64,000 bases of DNA. Origin: Clostridiales bacterium Firm_04. Its GTDB lineage: Bacteria; Bacillota; Clostridia; Oscillospirales; Ruminococcaceae. Each line of letters opens with the position of its first letter. Position 1 is the first letter of the stretch. The stretch covers positions 1 through 64,000 of the forward strand of contig LVAJ01000040.1 in NCBI GenBank assembly GCA_001603005.1, in the 5' to 3' direction. Of the stretch, positions 34,989 through 44,508 are shown one piece after another. The position numbers and the translations under genes are program-made. The notes beneath the pieces were generated by a model that worked only from the letters and a program-made list of their open reading frames with translations, had not been told where the DNA came from and did not search any database.

Positions 34989-37397
34989 ATGCCGAAATCA
35001 ACCGGACAAAATAAAAAGAAAATCAAAGCATCGAAAAATCAGATGTGGAAACGCGGATTCCGTTCCAAGGGACCGTCCACAAGCATGAAGGTGCGCGCGA
35101 ATGCAGTGATCCTGACATTCGTGCTGCTCTGCGCGCTCGGACTGTGCGTGAATCTGTTCCGCATCATGATTCTTCGGCATAACGAATATACCGAAATGGC
35201 AAATTCCCGCCAGTTCGGTACGGTGACCATTCCGGCGGCGCGCGGTTCGATCTATGATGCGAACGGTGCGGTTCTGGCACAGAGCGCGACAGTCTATAAG
35301 ATCTTTCTCGATCCGGGACTGTTCCGCAAGGAAATGGAAATGGTCGAGAACCGCAACGAGGAGCTGCGCGAGGCTGCCAGAAAGAAACAGGAAGCCGGCG
35401 AGATCGCAAAAGCAGATGTAGTCGAGCCGGAGGAGATCAAAACGCAGCTCGTGGAGTTTCTCTCCGAAACGCTGGAGATCGAAAAGAAGCAGATCCGCGA
35501 AGCATTCGATGCCGACAGCAATTATGTTGAGCTGAAGCTGCAGGTCGAGAAAAGCCGCGCAGACCGCATCCTCGAATTTATCAGCAATATCCATGTCGCG
35601 GGAAGCGGCAGAACGATCTCGCTTTCCTCGATCAGCCGGAAGTCCGATACCAAGCGGTATTATCCGCAGAATAAGCTTGCGGCATCCGTTATCGGCTTCA
35701 ATCAGGCAAACGGTCACGGATTCTACGGCGTCGAAAAATCCTATGACGAATATCTCTCCGGCATCGACGGCAGAAATATCACCGCACGCGATGCGAACGG
35801 AAACGATATGCCGTACCGCTATTCCAAGACCTATCCGGCGCAGGACGGCGACGACGTGTACATGACCATTGACATGACGATCCAGACCTATCTGGAAAAT
35901 GCGCTGGACGACATGGTGGACAGCTTCCGCGTGGCAAAGCGCGGCTGCGGCATCATGCTGAATGCGAAGACCGGCGCGGTCATCGCAATGGCTTCCTCAA
36001 AGGGATTTGATGCGAACAAACCGTATGATATCTACGATCCGGCCGTGAAGGCAGAGGTCGAAAGCATCCGGAATGAGAGCGGGAAGACAGAAGCCCGCAA
36101 GGATGCATGGGAAACACAGTGGCGCAACAAATGTGTCTCGGAAACCTATGTGCCGGGCTCGGTCTTCAAGGTCTTTACGGGATCTGCCGGTCTCGAAGAA
36201 CACAAGGTCAGCTATGAAGGCGACAATTTCTATTGCAGCGGCGTTGAGGTCGTTGCGGGCAAAGAGATCCACTGCTCCAACCGCTATCCCGGACACGGCG
36301 CGCAGTCCTTTAAGGAGATCCTGCTGCATTCGTGCAATCCGGGCTTCATCCAGATCGGACAGCGGCTCGGCAAGGAGACCTTCTGCAAATACTTTGAGGC
36401 GTTCGGTCTCGGCGAAAAGACCGGCATCGACCTGCCGGGCGAGACCGCTTCGATCTACACAAAGCTTTCCGAAATGGGACCTGTCCAGCTTGCGGCAAGC
36501 TCCTACGGTCAGAACAATTCGCTGACGCCGATCGAAATGGTCACGGGCTATGCGGCGGTCGTCAACGGCGGCTATCTGCTGAAGCCCTATGTGGTCAGCA
36601 AGGTCGTCGATCAGGCAGGCAATGTCGTGCTTGCCAATGAAAAGACGGTGCGCCGTCAGGTGATCTCCGAGGAGACATCCGCGGAAATGCGCAAAGCGCT
36701 GCAGTTCGTCGTGGACGGCAACGACAAGAGCAATGCCTATATCAAGGGCTATAAGATCGGCGGCAAATCCGGTACATCCGAGAAGCTGCCGACAGATCAG
36801 TTCGTTGCATCCTACTGCTGCTTTGCGCCGGCGGACGATCCGGAGATCGTGCTGCTGATCATGGCGGATGAACCGTACAACGGCGATGAGCGCTACTACG
36901 GTGCGACGGTCTGTGCGCCGTACTGCCGTTCCGTGCTCGAAAAATCGCTGCCCTATCTCGGATTCTATCCGGAATATACCGAGGAGGAAGCAGCACACAA
37001 GGACGTCACCGTGCCGATGCTGATCGACAATGATGTGAACGAGGCGAAGAAGACGCTGGATTCGATCGGTCTGAAATGTGAGATTATCGGTGACGGCAGC
37101 CTTGTCACCATGCAGCAGCCGATCACCGGCAACAGCGTGGCGAAGGGCGGCACGATCCTGTTGTATACCGACAGCAGCACAAAACCCGAAACAGTCATTG
37201 TCCCGCAGATCGCAGGCACCGGCATGACGCTGGAGCAGGCGAATGAACTGCTGACGGAGATGCATCTGAACTATGTGGCAAAGGGCTCGATGCTTGAGAA
37301 AAGTCAGGCGGTCCAGCAGAATATCAAGGCGGGAACCGCTGTTGAGGAATGGACGGTCATTGAACTGGGCTTCGGCACCAACGATGACATCGGATAA
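34989..37397 (+). CDS. ftsI: Class B PBP with PASTA domains (FtsI/SpoVD type)
   Basis: Septal transpeptidase. The 802-aa protein has a basic N-terminus, one TM helix (about 38-60), a dimerisation domain starting RGSIYDANGAVLAQS, and the transpeptidase domain with SVFK (S391), SCN (448-450) and KSGT (593-596). Two PASTA repeats follow (about 675-735 and 740-800, VTVPMLIDNDVNEAKK and VIVPQIAGTGMTLEQA), which bind uncross-linked peptidoglycan and support processive septal synthesis. Whether it serves vegetative division (Pbp2B/FtsI) or cortex (SpoVD) cannot be told from sequence; in this cluster position it is likely the division enzyme. GAGGAAGGGG precedes the ATG. Confidence 0.95.
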   Translation: MPKSTGQNKKKIKASKNQMWKRGFRSKGPSTSMKVRANAVILTFVLLCALGLCVNLFRIMILRHNEYTEMANSRQFGTVTIPAARGSIYDANGAVLAQSATVYKIFLDPGLFRKEMEMVENRNEELREAARKKQEAGEIAKADVVEPEEIKTQLVEFLSETLEIEKKQIREAFDADSNYVELKLQVEKSRADRILEFISNIHVAGSGRTISLSSISRKSDTKRYYPQNKLAASVIGFNQANGHGFYGVEKSYDEYLSGIDGRNITARDANGNDMPYRYSKTYPAQDGDDVYMTIDMTIQTYLENALDDMVDSFRVAKRGCGIMLNAKTGAVIAMASSKGFDANKPYDIYDPAVKAEVESIRNESGKTEARKDAWETQWRNKCVSETYVPGSVFKVFTGSAGLEEHKVSYEGDNFYCSGVEVVAGKEIHCSNRYPGHGAQSFKEILLHSCNPGFIQIGQRLGKETFCKYFEAFGLGEKTGIDLPGETASIYTKLSEMGPVQLAASSYGQNNSLTPIEMVTGYAAVVNGGYLLKPYVVSKVVDQAGNVVLANEKTVRRQVISEETSAEMRKALQFVVDGNDKSNAYIKGYKIGGKSGTSEKLPTDQFVASYCCFAPADDPEIVLLIMADEPYNGDERYYGATVCAPYCRSVLEKSLPYLGFYPEYTEEEAAHKDVTVPMLIDNDVNEAKKTLDSIGLKCEIIGDGSLVTMQQPITGNSVAKGGTILLYTDSSTKPETVIVPQIAGTGMTLEQANELLTEMHLNYVAKGSMLEKSQAVQQNIKAGTAVEEWTVIELGFGTNDDIG

Positions 37398-37522
37398 TGA
37401 AGCTAGCGACGCTCAATCCTTTCTTCCGCCGGACGGCATCGTGACAGAAGCTGTCCGGCGGGGGAAACTGTTCCGGTCTGCCGGAGCATGAGCATGATAT
37501 ACGGAGAAAGACGGAGAAGATC

Positions 37523-38980
37523 ATGAAACTGTATACCTTACTGGAAGGGCTGAAAACTGCGCTGCCGGACCGCGAGATTTCCGGCGTGACAGATGATACC
37601 AGAAAAATCAGACAGGACATGGTATTTGCCTGCATCAAGGGCTCGAAGTATGACGGACATGATGCGGCAAAGGCGATGCTGGAGCAGGGTGCTGCGGCAG
37701 TCATTGCGGAGCACGATCTCGGACTCGGTGACAGACAGATCATCGTGCCGAACACCCGCAAAGCCTACGGCGACCTCTGCGCGGCATGGTACGGGCATCC
37801 GGAAAGAGAAATGCGGTTTGTCGGCGTGACCGGTACCAACGGCAAGACCACAACGGCAACGCTCGTCAAGGAGATGCTGAAGAAGGCGGGCGAAAAGGTC
37901 GGTCTGATCGGCACGGTGCAGTATGAGATCGGCGACGAGATCCTGCCCTCTCCGAATACGACGCCGCTGACGGACGCATATTTCGCACTGCTGCGGAAAA
38001 TGGCGGATGCCGGCGTGCAGACTGTTGTCATGGAAGTATCCTCTTTCGGACTGGAGCAGCACCGCATCGGTCCGACGCATTTTGATACGGCGGTATTTAC
38101 GAATCTCACGCAGGATCATCTCGATGTGCACGGCACAATGGAGAATTATTATCTTGCAAAGCGCATGCTGTTTGATATCTGCGATTACGCGGTCATCAAC
38201 GGCAATGACGATTACGGCAAGCGCCTGTTCGGCGAGACTGCATGCGAAAAGATCACATACGGCATCCGGCAGCAGGCGGCTGACCGCTTCGATGCAATGG
38301 CGGATGACATTGTGCTGCGGACAGAGGGCACAAAGTTTACGCTGCATCTGCACGGCGAAGCACTGCCGATGTCGATGCGCATGACCGGCATGTTCAATGT
38401 CAGCAATGCGGTCGCGGCGATCGCGGTCGGCAGACGGCTTGGCGTTCCGATGAATGTCATGACAGAGCTGCTGCTGGATTATACCGGTGTGCGCGGCAGA
38501 TGCGAGGTCATCCCGACCGCACTGGATTTCACGGTGATCTGCGATTACGCACACACACCGGATGCGCTTGAAAAAACGCTCGCAAGTCTGCGGGAATGCA
38601 CGGTCGGACGGCTGATCGCGGTCTTTGGCTGCGGCGGCAACCGCGATGCGGCAAAGCGCCCGAAAATGGCGCGCGCTGCGGCACAGTATGCGGACTTTGT
38701 CATGGTGACGTCGGATAATCCGCGCGACGAGGATCCGCTTGCGATCATTCAGGATATCCTCGCGGGACTGACCGATTCCGGCGTGCCCTATCAGACGGAG
38801 CCGGACCGCGCAGAGGCGATCTACCTCGCGATGAAATATGCGAAGACCGGCGACGTTGTCGTGCTCGCGGGCAAGGGACATGAGGATTATCAGATCATTG
38901 CCGGCGGCGTGCATCTGCACATGGATGAGCGCGAGCTGGTCGCGGATGCGGCAAAGCGGATTTTTGCGGAGAAGGTGTAA
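37523..38980 (+). CDS. murE: UDP-MurNAc-tripeptide ligase (meso-DAP adding)
   Basis: Cytoplasmic Mur ligase that adds the third residue of the stem peptide. The 485-aa protein has the ATP loop GVTGTNGKTTTATLV (about 111), the Mur ligase central motif EVSSFGLEQHR and, near residue 400, SDNPRDEDP, which contains the DNPR motif that specifies meso-diaminopimelate. The wall is therefore mDAP-type. GAGAAGATC precedes the ATG; a GC-rich hairpin (CCGCCGGAC/GTCCGGCGG, 37426-37461) lies in the ftsI-murE gap. Confidence 0.97.
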   Translation: MKLYTLLEGLKTALPDREISGVTDDTRKIRQDMVFACIKGSKYDGHDAAKAMLEQGAAAVIAEHDLGLGDRQIIVPNTRKAYGDLCAAWYGHPEREMRFVGVTGTNGKTTTATLVKEMLKKAGEKVGLIGTVQYEIGDEILPSPNTTPLTDAYFALLRKMADAGVQTVVMEVSSFGLEQHRIGPTHFDTAVFTNLTQDHLDVHGTMENYYLAKRMLFDICDYAVINGNDDYGKRLFGETACEKITYGIRQQAADRFDAMADDIVLRTEGTKFTLHLHGEALPMSMRMTGMFNVSNAVAAIAVGRRLGVPMNVMTELLLDYTGVRGRCEVIPTALDFTVICDYAHTPDALEKTLASLRECTVGRLIAVFGCGGNRDAAKRPKMARAAAQYADFVMVTSDNPRDEDPLAIIQDILAGLTDSGVPYQTEPDRAEAIYLAMKYAKTGDVVVLAGKGHEDYQIIAGGVHLHMDERELVADAAKRIFAEKV

Positions 38981-38983
38981 AAA

Positions 38984-40009
38984 ATGCCAATTTGGTTGAA
39001 TTTGTGCGCAGCGGTGACGGCGGCAGTCATCGCAGCGCTGCTCGGATTTGTTCTGATTCCGTTCCTGCGCCGCATTCATTTCGGACAGACCATTCTCGAA
39101 GAAGGTCCTGCATGGCACAAGTCCAAGCAGGGTACGCCGATCATGGGCGGCTTTCTGTTCATCGCCGGCAGCATTGCGGCGACTGCGCTCGGCTATGCGG
39201 TCTGGCGCGTGACCGGCGGAACCGATCTGACGGAAGCGGCGACCGGTACGCGCGCGATCCGGCTGCTGACTGTCATGCTGTTTGCGCTGCTCTATTCGGG
39301 CGCATGCGGCTTTACCGATGATTACATCAAGGCGGTCAAAAAGCAGAATCTCGGATTGAATGTCAAGCAGAAAATTTTGTTCCAGATTGTATTTTGTGCG
39401 GCATTTCTGGCAATCATGTATGCACTGGGCGATCACGATACAACGATCGACCTGATGTTCGTCAAGCTGAATTTCGGCATTCTCTATTATCCGGTTATGA
39501 TGCTGTTCATGATCTACATGATCAATGCGGTCAACCTGACCGACGGCATCGACGGGCTCTGCGGCTCGGTGACGGTTGTTTCGATGCTGACGCTGACGAT
39601 TCTCTGCGCGGCATTCTCGCAGCCGGAGCTTTCGCTCTATGCGATCACGGTCGCGGGCGGCTGCATCGGCTTCCTTGTCTGGAATCTGCATCCGGCGAAA
39701 TGCTTCATGGGTGACACCGGTTCGATGTATCTCGGCGGCGCACTCGCGGCGATCGGCGTGGCATGCAGAATGCACCTGCTGCTCGTGCTCGTCGGCATCG
39801 TCTATGTGCTCGATGCGCTGAGTGTGGTGATCCAGACGCTTTACTTCAAATACACAAGAAAAAAATACGGCGAGGGCAGGAGAATCTTCAAAATGTCCCC
39901 GATCCATCATCATTTTGAGCTCTGCAAATGGAGCGAATACAAGATCGTCACGGTCTTTTCTCTGGTCGGACTGGCAGCGGGTGCGCTGGCTGTCCTGCTG
40001 CAAATCTGA
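38984..40009 (+). CDS. mraY: Phospho-MurNAc-pentapeptide translocase
   Basis: Ten-TM membrane enzyme that forms lipid I from UDP-MurNAc-pentapeptide and undecaprenyl phosphate. The 341-aa protein has KQGTPIMGGFLFI, the GFTDDYIK loop with the Mg-binding aspartates, NAVNLTDGIDGL, CFMGDTGSMYLGGAL and the His-rich MSPIHHHFE loop near the C-terminus. It starts 3 bp after murE. Confidence 0.98.
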   Translation: MPIWLNLCAAVTAAVIAALLGFVLIPFLRRIHFGQTILEEGPAWHKSKQGTPIMGGFLFIAGSIAATALGYAVWRVTGGTDLTEAATGTRAIRLLTVMLFALLYSGACGFTDDYIKAVKKQNLGLNVKQKILFQIVFCAAFLAIMYALGDHDTTIDLMFVKLNFGILYYPVMMLFMIYMINAVNLTDGIDGLCGSVTVVSMLTLTILCAAFSQPELSLYAITVAGGCIGFLVWNLHPAKCFMGDTGSMYLGGALAAIGVACRMHLLLVLVGIVYVLDALSVVIQTLYFKYTRKKYGEGRRIFKMSPIHHHFELCKWSEYKIVTVFSLVGLAAGALAVLLQI

Positions 40010-40037
40010 TAACAGACAAAGATAGGAGCGGATACAA

Positions 40038-41243
40038 ATGGCAGTGACATCTGCAAAAGCCTCGCGCGCGGGCAGCAAACCGCGCGTTCGTCCTGCCGGA
40101 AAGGGCAGGCGCCTGATCCACAGCGATCTGGACGGTGTTCTGCTCGGTACGATCATCGCGCTGCTGGTCATCGGCATCCTGATGATGTTTTCCGCATCGT
40201 ATCCGGCGGCGATCCAGGACGGCAGAAGCGGAACCTATTATGCGACGCGGCAGCTGGGATTTGCGGCTGCGGGACTGGTCGTGATGGGCGTCCTTAGCAT
40301 TGTGCCGTATCAGATCTTTTCAAAGCTCTGGATCTCTGGCACGGCATTCGGCATTTCGTTCATTTTGCTGATCCTTGTTCTGATACCGGGCATCGGTTCC
40401 GATCAGGGCACATTTGCCCGCCGGTGGATCGCAGTCGGCGGCATGACCTTCCAGCCTTCTGAGCTGATGAAAATTGCGATCGTGTTGTTTTTTGCGATGC
40501 TGATCATCCGGAACGAGCACCGCATGAAGACCTTCTGGTACGGCATCGTGCCGTATATGCTGATGCTTGCAATGGTCGCGGGACTGATGATGAAGGAGCC
40601 GCATCTGTCCGGTACGCTGATCATCGGCGTGCTTGCGCTGACGCTGATCTTCGTCGGCGGCGCGAGACCGGCACATTTTGCGATTCTCATTGCGATCGGC
40701 GCGGTCGGTCTGACCTGCGTCGTGCTCTACCTTATGCACAGCAAGGGCATCGGCTATTTCCAGAACCGTATCCTGTCATGGCTCGATCCGTTCAATGAGC
40801 AGTACATGCAGGATGAAACATGGCAGACCTGTCAGTCGCTCATCGCGATCGGTTCGGGCGGCGTATTCGGGCTCGGACTCGGCGCATCCCGCCAGAAGTA
40901 CAACTATCTGCCGGAAGCGCAGAATGACTTCGTGTTCGCGATTCTCTGCGAGGAATTTGGATTTGTCGGCGCGGTGACGGTGATTCTGCTGTTCTGCCTG
41001 CTGATCTTCCGCGGCTTCTATATCGCGGCGAAGGCAAAGGACAAATTCGGCATGCTGGTCGCGGTCGGCTTCACCATGCATATCGGCTTGCAGGCGCTGC
41101 TGAATATCGCGGTCGTCAGCAATGCGATCCCGAATACAGGTATTTCGCTGCCGTTCTTCTCCTACGGCGGAACGGCACTCTTGATGCAGCTTGCCGAAAT
41201 GGGCGTACTGCTGAATATTTCCAGACAGGCGAAGCTGGACTGA
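40038..41243 (+). CDS. ftsW: SEDS peptidoglycan glycosyltransferase FtsW
   Basis: Polymerises lipid II at the septum together with the PBP at 34989. The 401-aa protein has a basic cytoplasmic N-terminus and about ten TM helices. Family motifs are RRWIAVGGMTFQPSELMKIA, HLSGTLIIGVLALTLIF, and the C-terminal NTGISLPFFSYGGTALLMQLAEMG. Its place between mraY and murG supports FtsW over RodA or SpoVE. Confidence 0.96.
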   Translation: MAVTSAKASRAGSKPRVRPAGKGRRLIHSDLDGVLLGTIIALLVIGILMMFSASYPAAIQDGRSGTYYATRQLGFAAAGLVVMGVLSIVPYQIFSKLWISGTAFGISFILLILVLIPGIGSDQGTFARRWIAVGGMTFQPSELMKIAIVLFFAMLIIRNEHRMKTFWYGIVPYMLMLAMVAGLMMKEPHLSGTLIIGVLALTLIFVGGARPAHFAILIAIGAVGLTCVVLYLMHSKGIGYFQNRILSWLDPFNEQYMQDETWQTCQSLIAIGSGGVFGLGLGASRQKYNYLPEAQNDFVFAILCEEFGFVGAVTVILLFCLLIFRGFYIAAKAKDKFGMLVAVGFTMHIGLQALLNIAVVSNAIPNTGISLPFFSYGGTALLMQLAEMGVLLNISRQAKLD

Positions 41244-41262
41244 TGTGAAAGGAGCGGGCAGT

Positions 41263-41763
41263 ATGCCGGAGATCCTCGATCTGTACGACAGGAACGGTGT
41301 ACGCACCGGTGAAACAATGATACGCGGAACGAAAGTCCCCGCGGGGCGCCGCGTGCTGATCGTCAGCATCGTGACGCTGAACAGCAGCGGGGAGATCCTG
41401 CTGACCAGACGGGCAGAGGGCAAGACCTACGCGGGCTGCTGGGAGATCACCGGCGGCTGTGTGCAGTCCGGCGAGACGGCGGCGCAGGGGGCTGTCCGCG
41501 AGCTGTTTGAGGAGACCGGCATTCAGGTGACGGAATCCGAACTGGAATTGCGCGGCACTGTATCCGGCGCGGATTATATCCATGCGTTCTATCTGGTGCG
41601 GAAGGATGTGCCGGTCGGGGAAGTGCATCTGCTTGCAGGTGAGACCGACGCGGCAAAATGGGCAAAGCCTTCGGAATATCTCGAAATGGCAGCGGTGCGA
41701 AAAACGATCCCGCTGCATATTTCGCTGCTGACGGAGCGCTATCCCGATCTGTTCAAAGAATGA
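41263..41763 (+). CDS. Nudix hydrolase inside the dcw cluster
   Basis: A 166-aa Nudix protein. The Nudix box GGCVQSGETAAQGAVRELFEETGI fits G-x5-E-x7-R-E-U-x-E-E-x-G-U exactly, so the diphosphate-hydrolase site is intact. The N-terminus PEILDLYDRNGVRTGETMIRG resembles the isopentenyl-diphosphate isomerase-like/YfcD branch, often called IDI-like Nudix. The ATG at 41263 follows AAGGAG by 8 bp. It sits between ftsW and murG, an unusual position; the substrate cannot be told from sequence. Confidence 0.9.
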   Translation: MPEILDLYDRNGVRTGETMIRGTKVPAGRRVLIVSIVTLNSSGEILLTRRAEGKTYAGCWEITGGCVQSGETAAQGAVRELFEETGIQVTESELELRGTVSGADYIHAFYLVRKDVPVGEVHLLAGETDAAKWAKPSEYLEMAAVRKTIPLHISLLTERYPDLFKE

Positions 41764-41786
41764 GAATCCAAGAGGAGACCAAAGTT

Positions 41787-42908
41787 ATGAAGGTTCTGAT
41801 TGCGTGCGGGGGCACGGGCGGACATATCAATCCGGCGCTTGCGATCGCCGGCATCATCCGGGAACATGTGCCGGATGCGGAGTTTCTGTTTGTCGGAACG
41901 CCGGACGGAATGGAAGCGGAGCTGATCCCCGCCGCGGGCTACAAAATGGATTATGTGAAAGCAGCCGGATTCCAGCGCAGCTTCAGTCCGGAGAATCTCA
42001 TCCGGAACTGCAAGGCGCTCGGCTATCTTGCAACATCCGGCGGACATGCCCGCGCGATCGTCAGGCGGTTTCAGCCGGATCTGGCGATCGGTACCGGCGG
42101 CTATGCGTCCGGACCGGTGATCCGCGCGGCACAGCAGCTCGGCGTACCGACTGCCGTACATGAACAGAATGCATTCCCCGGCGTGACGAATAAGCTGCTT
42201 GCGAAAAAAGCAAAGGCAGTCATGATGACATTTGAAGCGGCAAAGCAGTATTTTCCGGAAGGGACAAAAACCGTGATGACCGGACTGCCCGTCCGCGGAA
42301 ATCTGACGCATAAAACAAGAGAACAGGCAAAGCGGATGCTCGGCTTCGACGGCGAGATGACGATTCTCTCGTTCGGCGGCAGTCAGGGTGCGAAATGCCT
42401 GAATGATCTGATGCCCGATCTGCTCCAGTGGCATTTGCAGTCCGATATGAAGATCAATCATATCCATGCATACGGCAAGCACGGCAGGGAATCCTTCCCG
42501 CAGGAGATGCAGAAGCGCGGCATTGCAGACGACAAGCGCATTCGCGTGTCGGAGTATATTCATGACATGGACGTCTGTCTTGCAGCGGCGGATCTTGTGA
42601 TCAGCCGTGCGGGTGCATCGACGCTCAGCGAGCTGGAAGCCGTCGGGAGAGCATCCGTGCTGATCCCGTATCCGGCAGCAGCGGAAAATCACCAGTATTA
42701 TAACGCAATGGTGCTCGGCAAAGCGGGCGCTGCGATCGTCATTGAGCAGAAGGATCTGACACCGGAAAAGCTGCGTGCGCATATCACGGAGCTGTATCAG
42801 AATCCGGAGAAGCGGATCGCAATGGGGCAGCGCGCGGGGGCATTGTTCCCGACCGATACCAATGACCGCATCTGGAATGTGATCGCGGAGATCACCGGTC
42901 AGAACTGA
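41787..42908 (+). CDS. murG: UDP-GlcNAc transferase MurG (lipid II synthesis)
   Basis: Adds GlcNAc to lipid I on the inner membrane face. The 373-aa GT28 enzyme has the N-terminal IACGGTGGHINPALAIA loop, TGGYASGPVIRAAQQLGVPTAVHEQNAFPG, the donor-site SFGGSQGAKCLND and ISRAGASTLSELEAVG. The ATG at 41787 follows AGAGGAG. The upstream open frame is a continuation and not coding. Confidence 0.97.
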   Translation: MKVLIACGGTGGHINPALAIAGIIREHVPDAEFLFVGTPDGMEAELIPAAGYKMDYVKAAGFQRSFSPENLIRNCKALGYLATSGGHARAIVRRFQPDLAIGTGGYASGPVIRAAQQLGVPTAVHEQNAFPGVTNKLLAKKAKAVMMTFEAAKQYFPEGTKTVMTGLPVRGNLTHKTREQAKRMLGFDGEMTILSFGGSQGAKCLNDLMPDLLQWHLQSDMKINHIHAYGKHGRESFPQEMQKRGIADDKRIRVSEYIHDMDVCLAAADLVISRAGASTLSELEAVGRASVLIPYPAAAENHQYYNAMVLGKAGAAIVIEQKDLTPEKLRAHITELYQNPEKRIAMGQRAGALFPTDTNDRIWNVIAEITGQN

Positions 42909-43011
42909 AAACGCAGTCGAACCGCCGCGAACCGGCAGCTATCACAGAAAACCGCGGCGCAGCATACGCTAAAGCAAAACGGCAGAAGCCGGTTGCAAGA
43001 GGTGATGCAAA

Positions 43012-44310
43012 ATGACAGAGGATATCCTGCGGATCACAGGCGGGAGACCGCTGCACGGTGAAATAACGGTGCAGGGTGCGAAAAACAGTGCGCTGCCGCT
43101 CATGGCGGCGGCATTGCTCTGTGACGGCGAAACGGTTCTGCATCGGGTGCCGCAGCTTTTGGATGTCTATGCGGCAAGCCGGATCCTGAACCGGCTCGGG
43201 TGCCGCTGCACGGCAGAGGGGAATACCGTCACGATCCGGCATACCAATGCGGAATCGAGCGAGATCCCTGACGCAGATATGCGCACAATGCGCTCGTCGA
43301 TCATGTTTCTGGGGCCGATCCTCGGCAGGATGCGGTGCTGTACCCTGACGATGCCGGGCGGCTGTGAACTCGGCCCGCGCCCGATCGACCTGCATCTGGA
43401 CGCGATGCGGCAAATGGGCGTGCAGATCCGCGATGACGGCGGGAAAATCGTTTGCAGGGCGGATCTGCTGCACGGCGCGCGGATTCATCTGCCGCTGCCG
43501 TCTGTCGGCGTGACGGAAAACGTCATCATGGCGGCGGTCGGCGCAGCGGGTGAGACCGTCCTGACCAATGCTGCAAGAGAACCGGAAATTACAGATCTTG
43601 CGGCGTTTCTGAATCAGTGCGGCGCAAAGATCGAAGGCGCAGGAGAGAGTACCGTCGTGATCGAAGGCGGCAGAAAGCTGACCGGAACGGAATACAGCGT
43701 GATGCCCGACCGGATCGCTGCGATGACCTATCTATGTGCGGGCGCGGCGGCAGGCGGTTCCGTCTGCGTCAGCGGTGCGGCACCGCAGGATCTGGAAAGC
43801 TGCCTGAATGTGCTGAAAGCGGCAGGCTGCCGGATCGGCACGGGCAGCGGGCGGATCTTTCTCGACCGCACGGGCGGGCTGCGCAATGTCCGCTACATAC
43901 GCACAATGCCGTACCCCGGCTTCCCGACCGATGCGCAGGCATTGATCTCGGCGGTGCTGTGTACGGCGAACGGCACGAGCGTCATCGACGAGACGATCTT
44001 CGACAGCCGGTATAAGCATGTCGGTGCGCTGCTGCGCATGGGCGCGGATATCCGCACCATCGGCAGAACTGCCGTAATTACGGGCGTTTCGCGGCTGCAC
44101 GGCGCATCCGTTGAGGCGACCGATCTGCGCGGCGGCGCTGCAATGGCGATCGCGGCGCTGCAGGCAGAGGGCGAATCGGAGATCCGTCAGCTGCATCATC
44201 TCGACAGGGGTTATGAGCATTTTGCAGAGATTTTCCACAGTCTCGGCGGATCGGTGCAAAGATGCAGATTTTCTGCAAAAGAACGTGAAAAACAGAGCCC
44301 TTGCGCATGA
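43012..44310 (+). CDS. murA: UDP-GlcNAc 1-carboxyvinyltransferase
   Basis: First committed step of peptidoglycan synthesis: transfers enolpyruvate from PEP to UDP-GlcNAc. The 432-aa protein has the N-terminal VQGAKNSALPLMAAALL motif and the active loop PGGCELGPRPIDLHL with the catalytic Cys (C, not D), so it is expected to be sensitive to fosfomycin. The C-terminal HHLDRGYEHFAEIF is the usual ending. It follows murG by 103 bp with AAGAGGTGA before the ATG. Confidence 0.96.
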   Translation: MTEDILRITGGRPLHGEITVQGAKNSALPLMAAALLCDGETVLHRVPQLLDVYAASRILNRLGCRCTAEGNTVTIRHTNAESSEIPDADMRTMRSSIMFLGPILGRMRCCTLTMPGGCELGPRPIDLHLDAMRQMGVQIRDDGGKIVCRADLLHGARIHLPLPSVGVTENVIMAAVGAAGETVLTNAAREPEITDLAAFLNQCGAKIEGAGESTVVIEGGRKLTGTEYSVMPDRIAAMTYLCAGAAAGGSVCVSGAAPQDLESCLNVLKAAGCRIGTGSGRIFLDRTGGLRNVRYIRTMPYPGFPTDAQALISAVLCTANGTSVIDETIFDSRYKHVGALLRMGADIRTIGRTAVITGVSRLHGASVEATDLRGGAAMAIAALQAEGESEIRQLHHLDRGYEHFAEIFHSLGGSVQRCRFSAKEREKQSPCA

Positions 44311-44459
44311 AATGTTGAAAACTCTGTGGAAACGGTGCAAAACTGTTGAATCAGGTTGAGGAAACAGGCGAGTTTTGGCGTAGATACGCGACTTGAATGT
44401 TGAAAACTCTGTGGAAATTGTGGGAAAACAGGGTGCGAAACGGCATCTTGTTTTCCACA
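44231..44459. promoter_or_regulatory. Cluster of DnaA-box-like nonamers
   Basis: TTTTCCACA occurs at 44231-44239 and 44451-44459 (both fit TTWTNCACA fully). TGTGGAAAC (44325-44333) and TGTGGAAAT (44410-44418) are one-mismatch boxes on the opposite strand. Four boxes lie in 230 bp across the murA end and the murA-ftsQ gap. Function is inferred only. Confidence 0.35.
44311..44417 (+). repeat. 22-bp direct repeat between murA and ftsQ
   Basis: AATGTTGAAAACTCTGTGGA plus AA occurs at 44311-44332 and again at 44396-44417, an exact 85-bp shift. It carries the reverse DnaA-like boxes. Confidence 0.9.
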
Positions 44460-44508
44460 ATCCGAATGTGCAATATCAGACAAATGACAACCGGAAGGAG
44501 GGTGCTGC

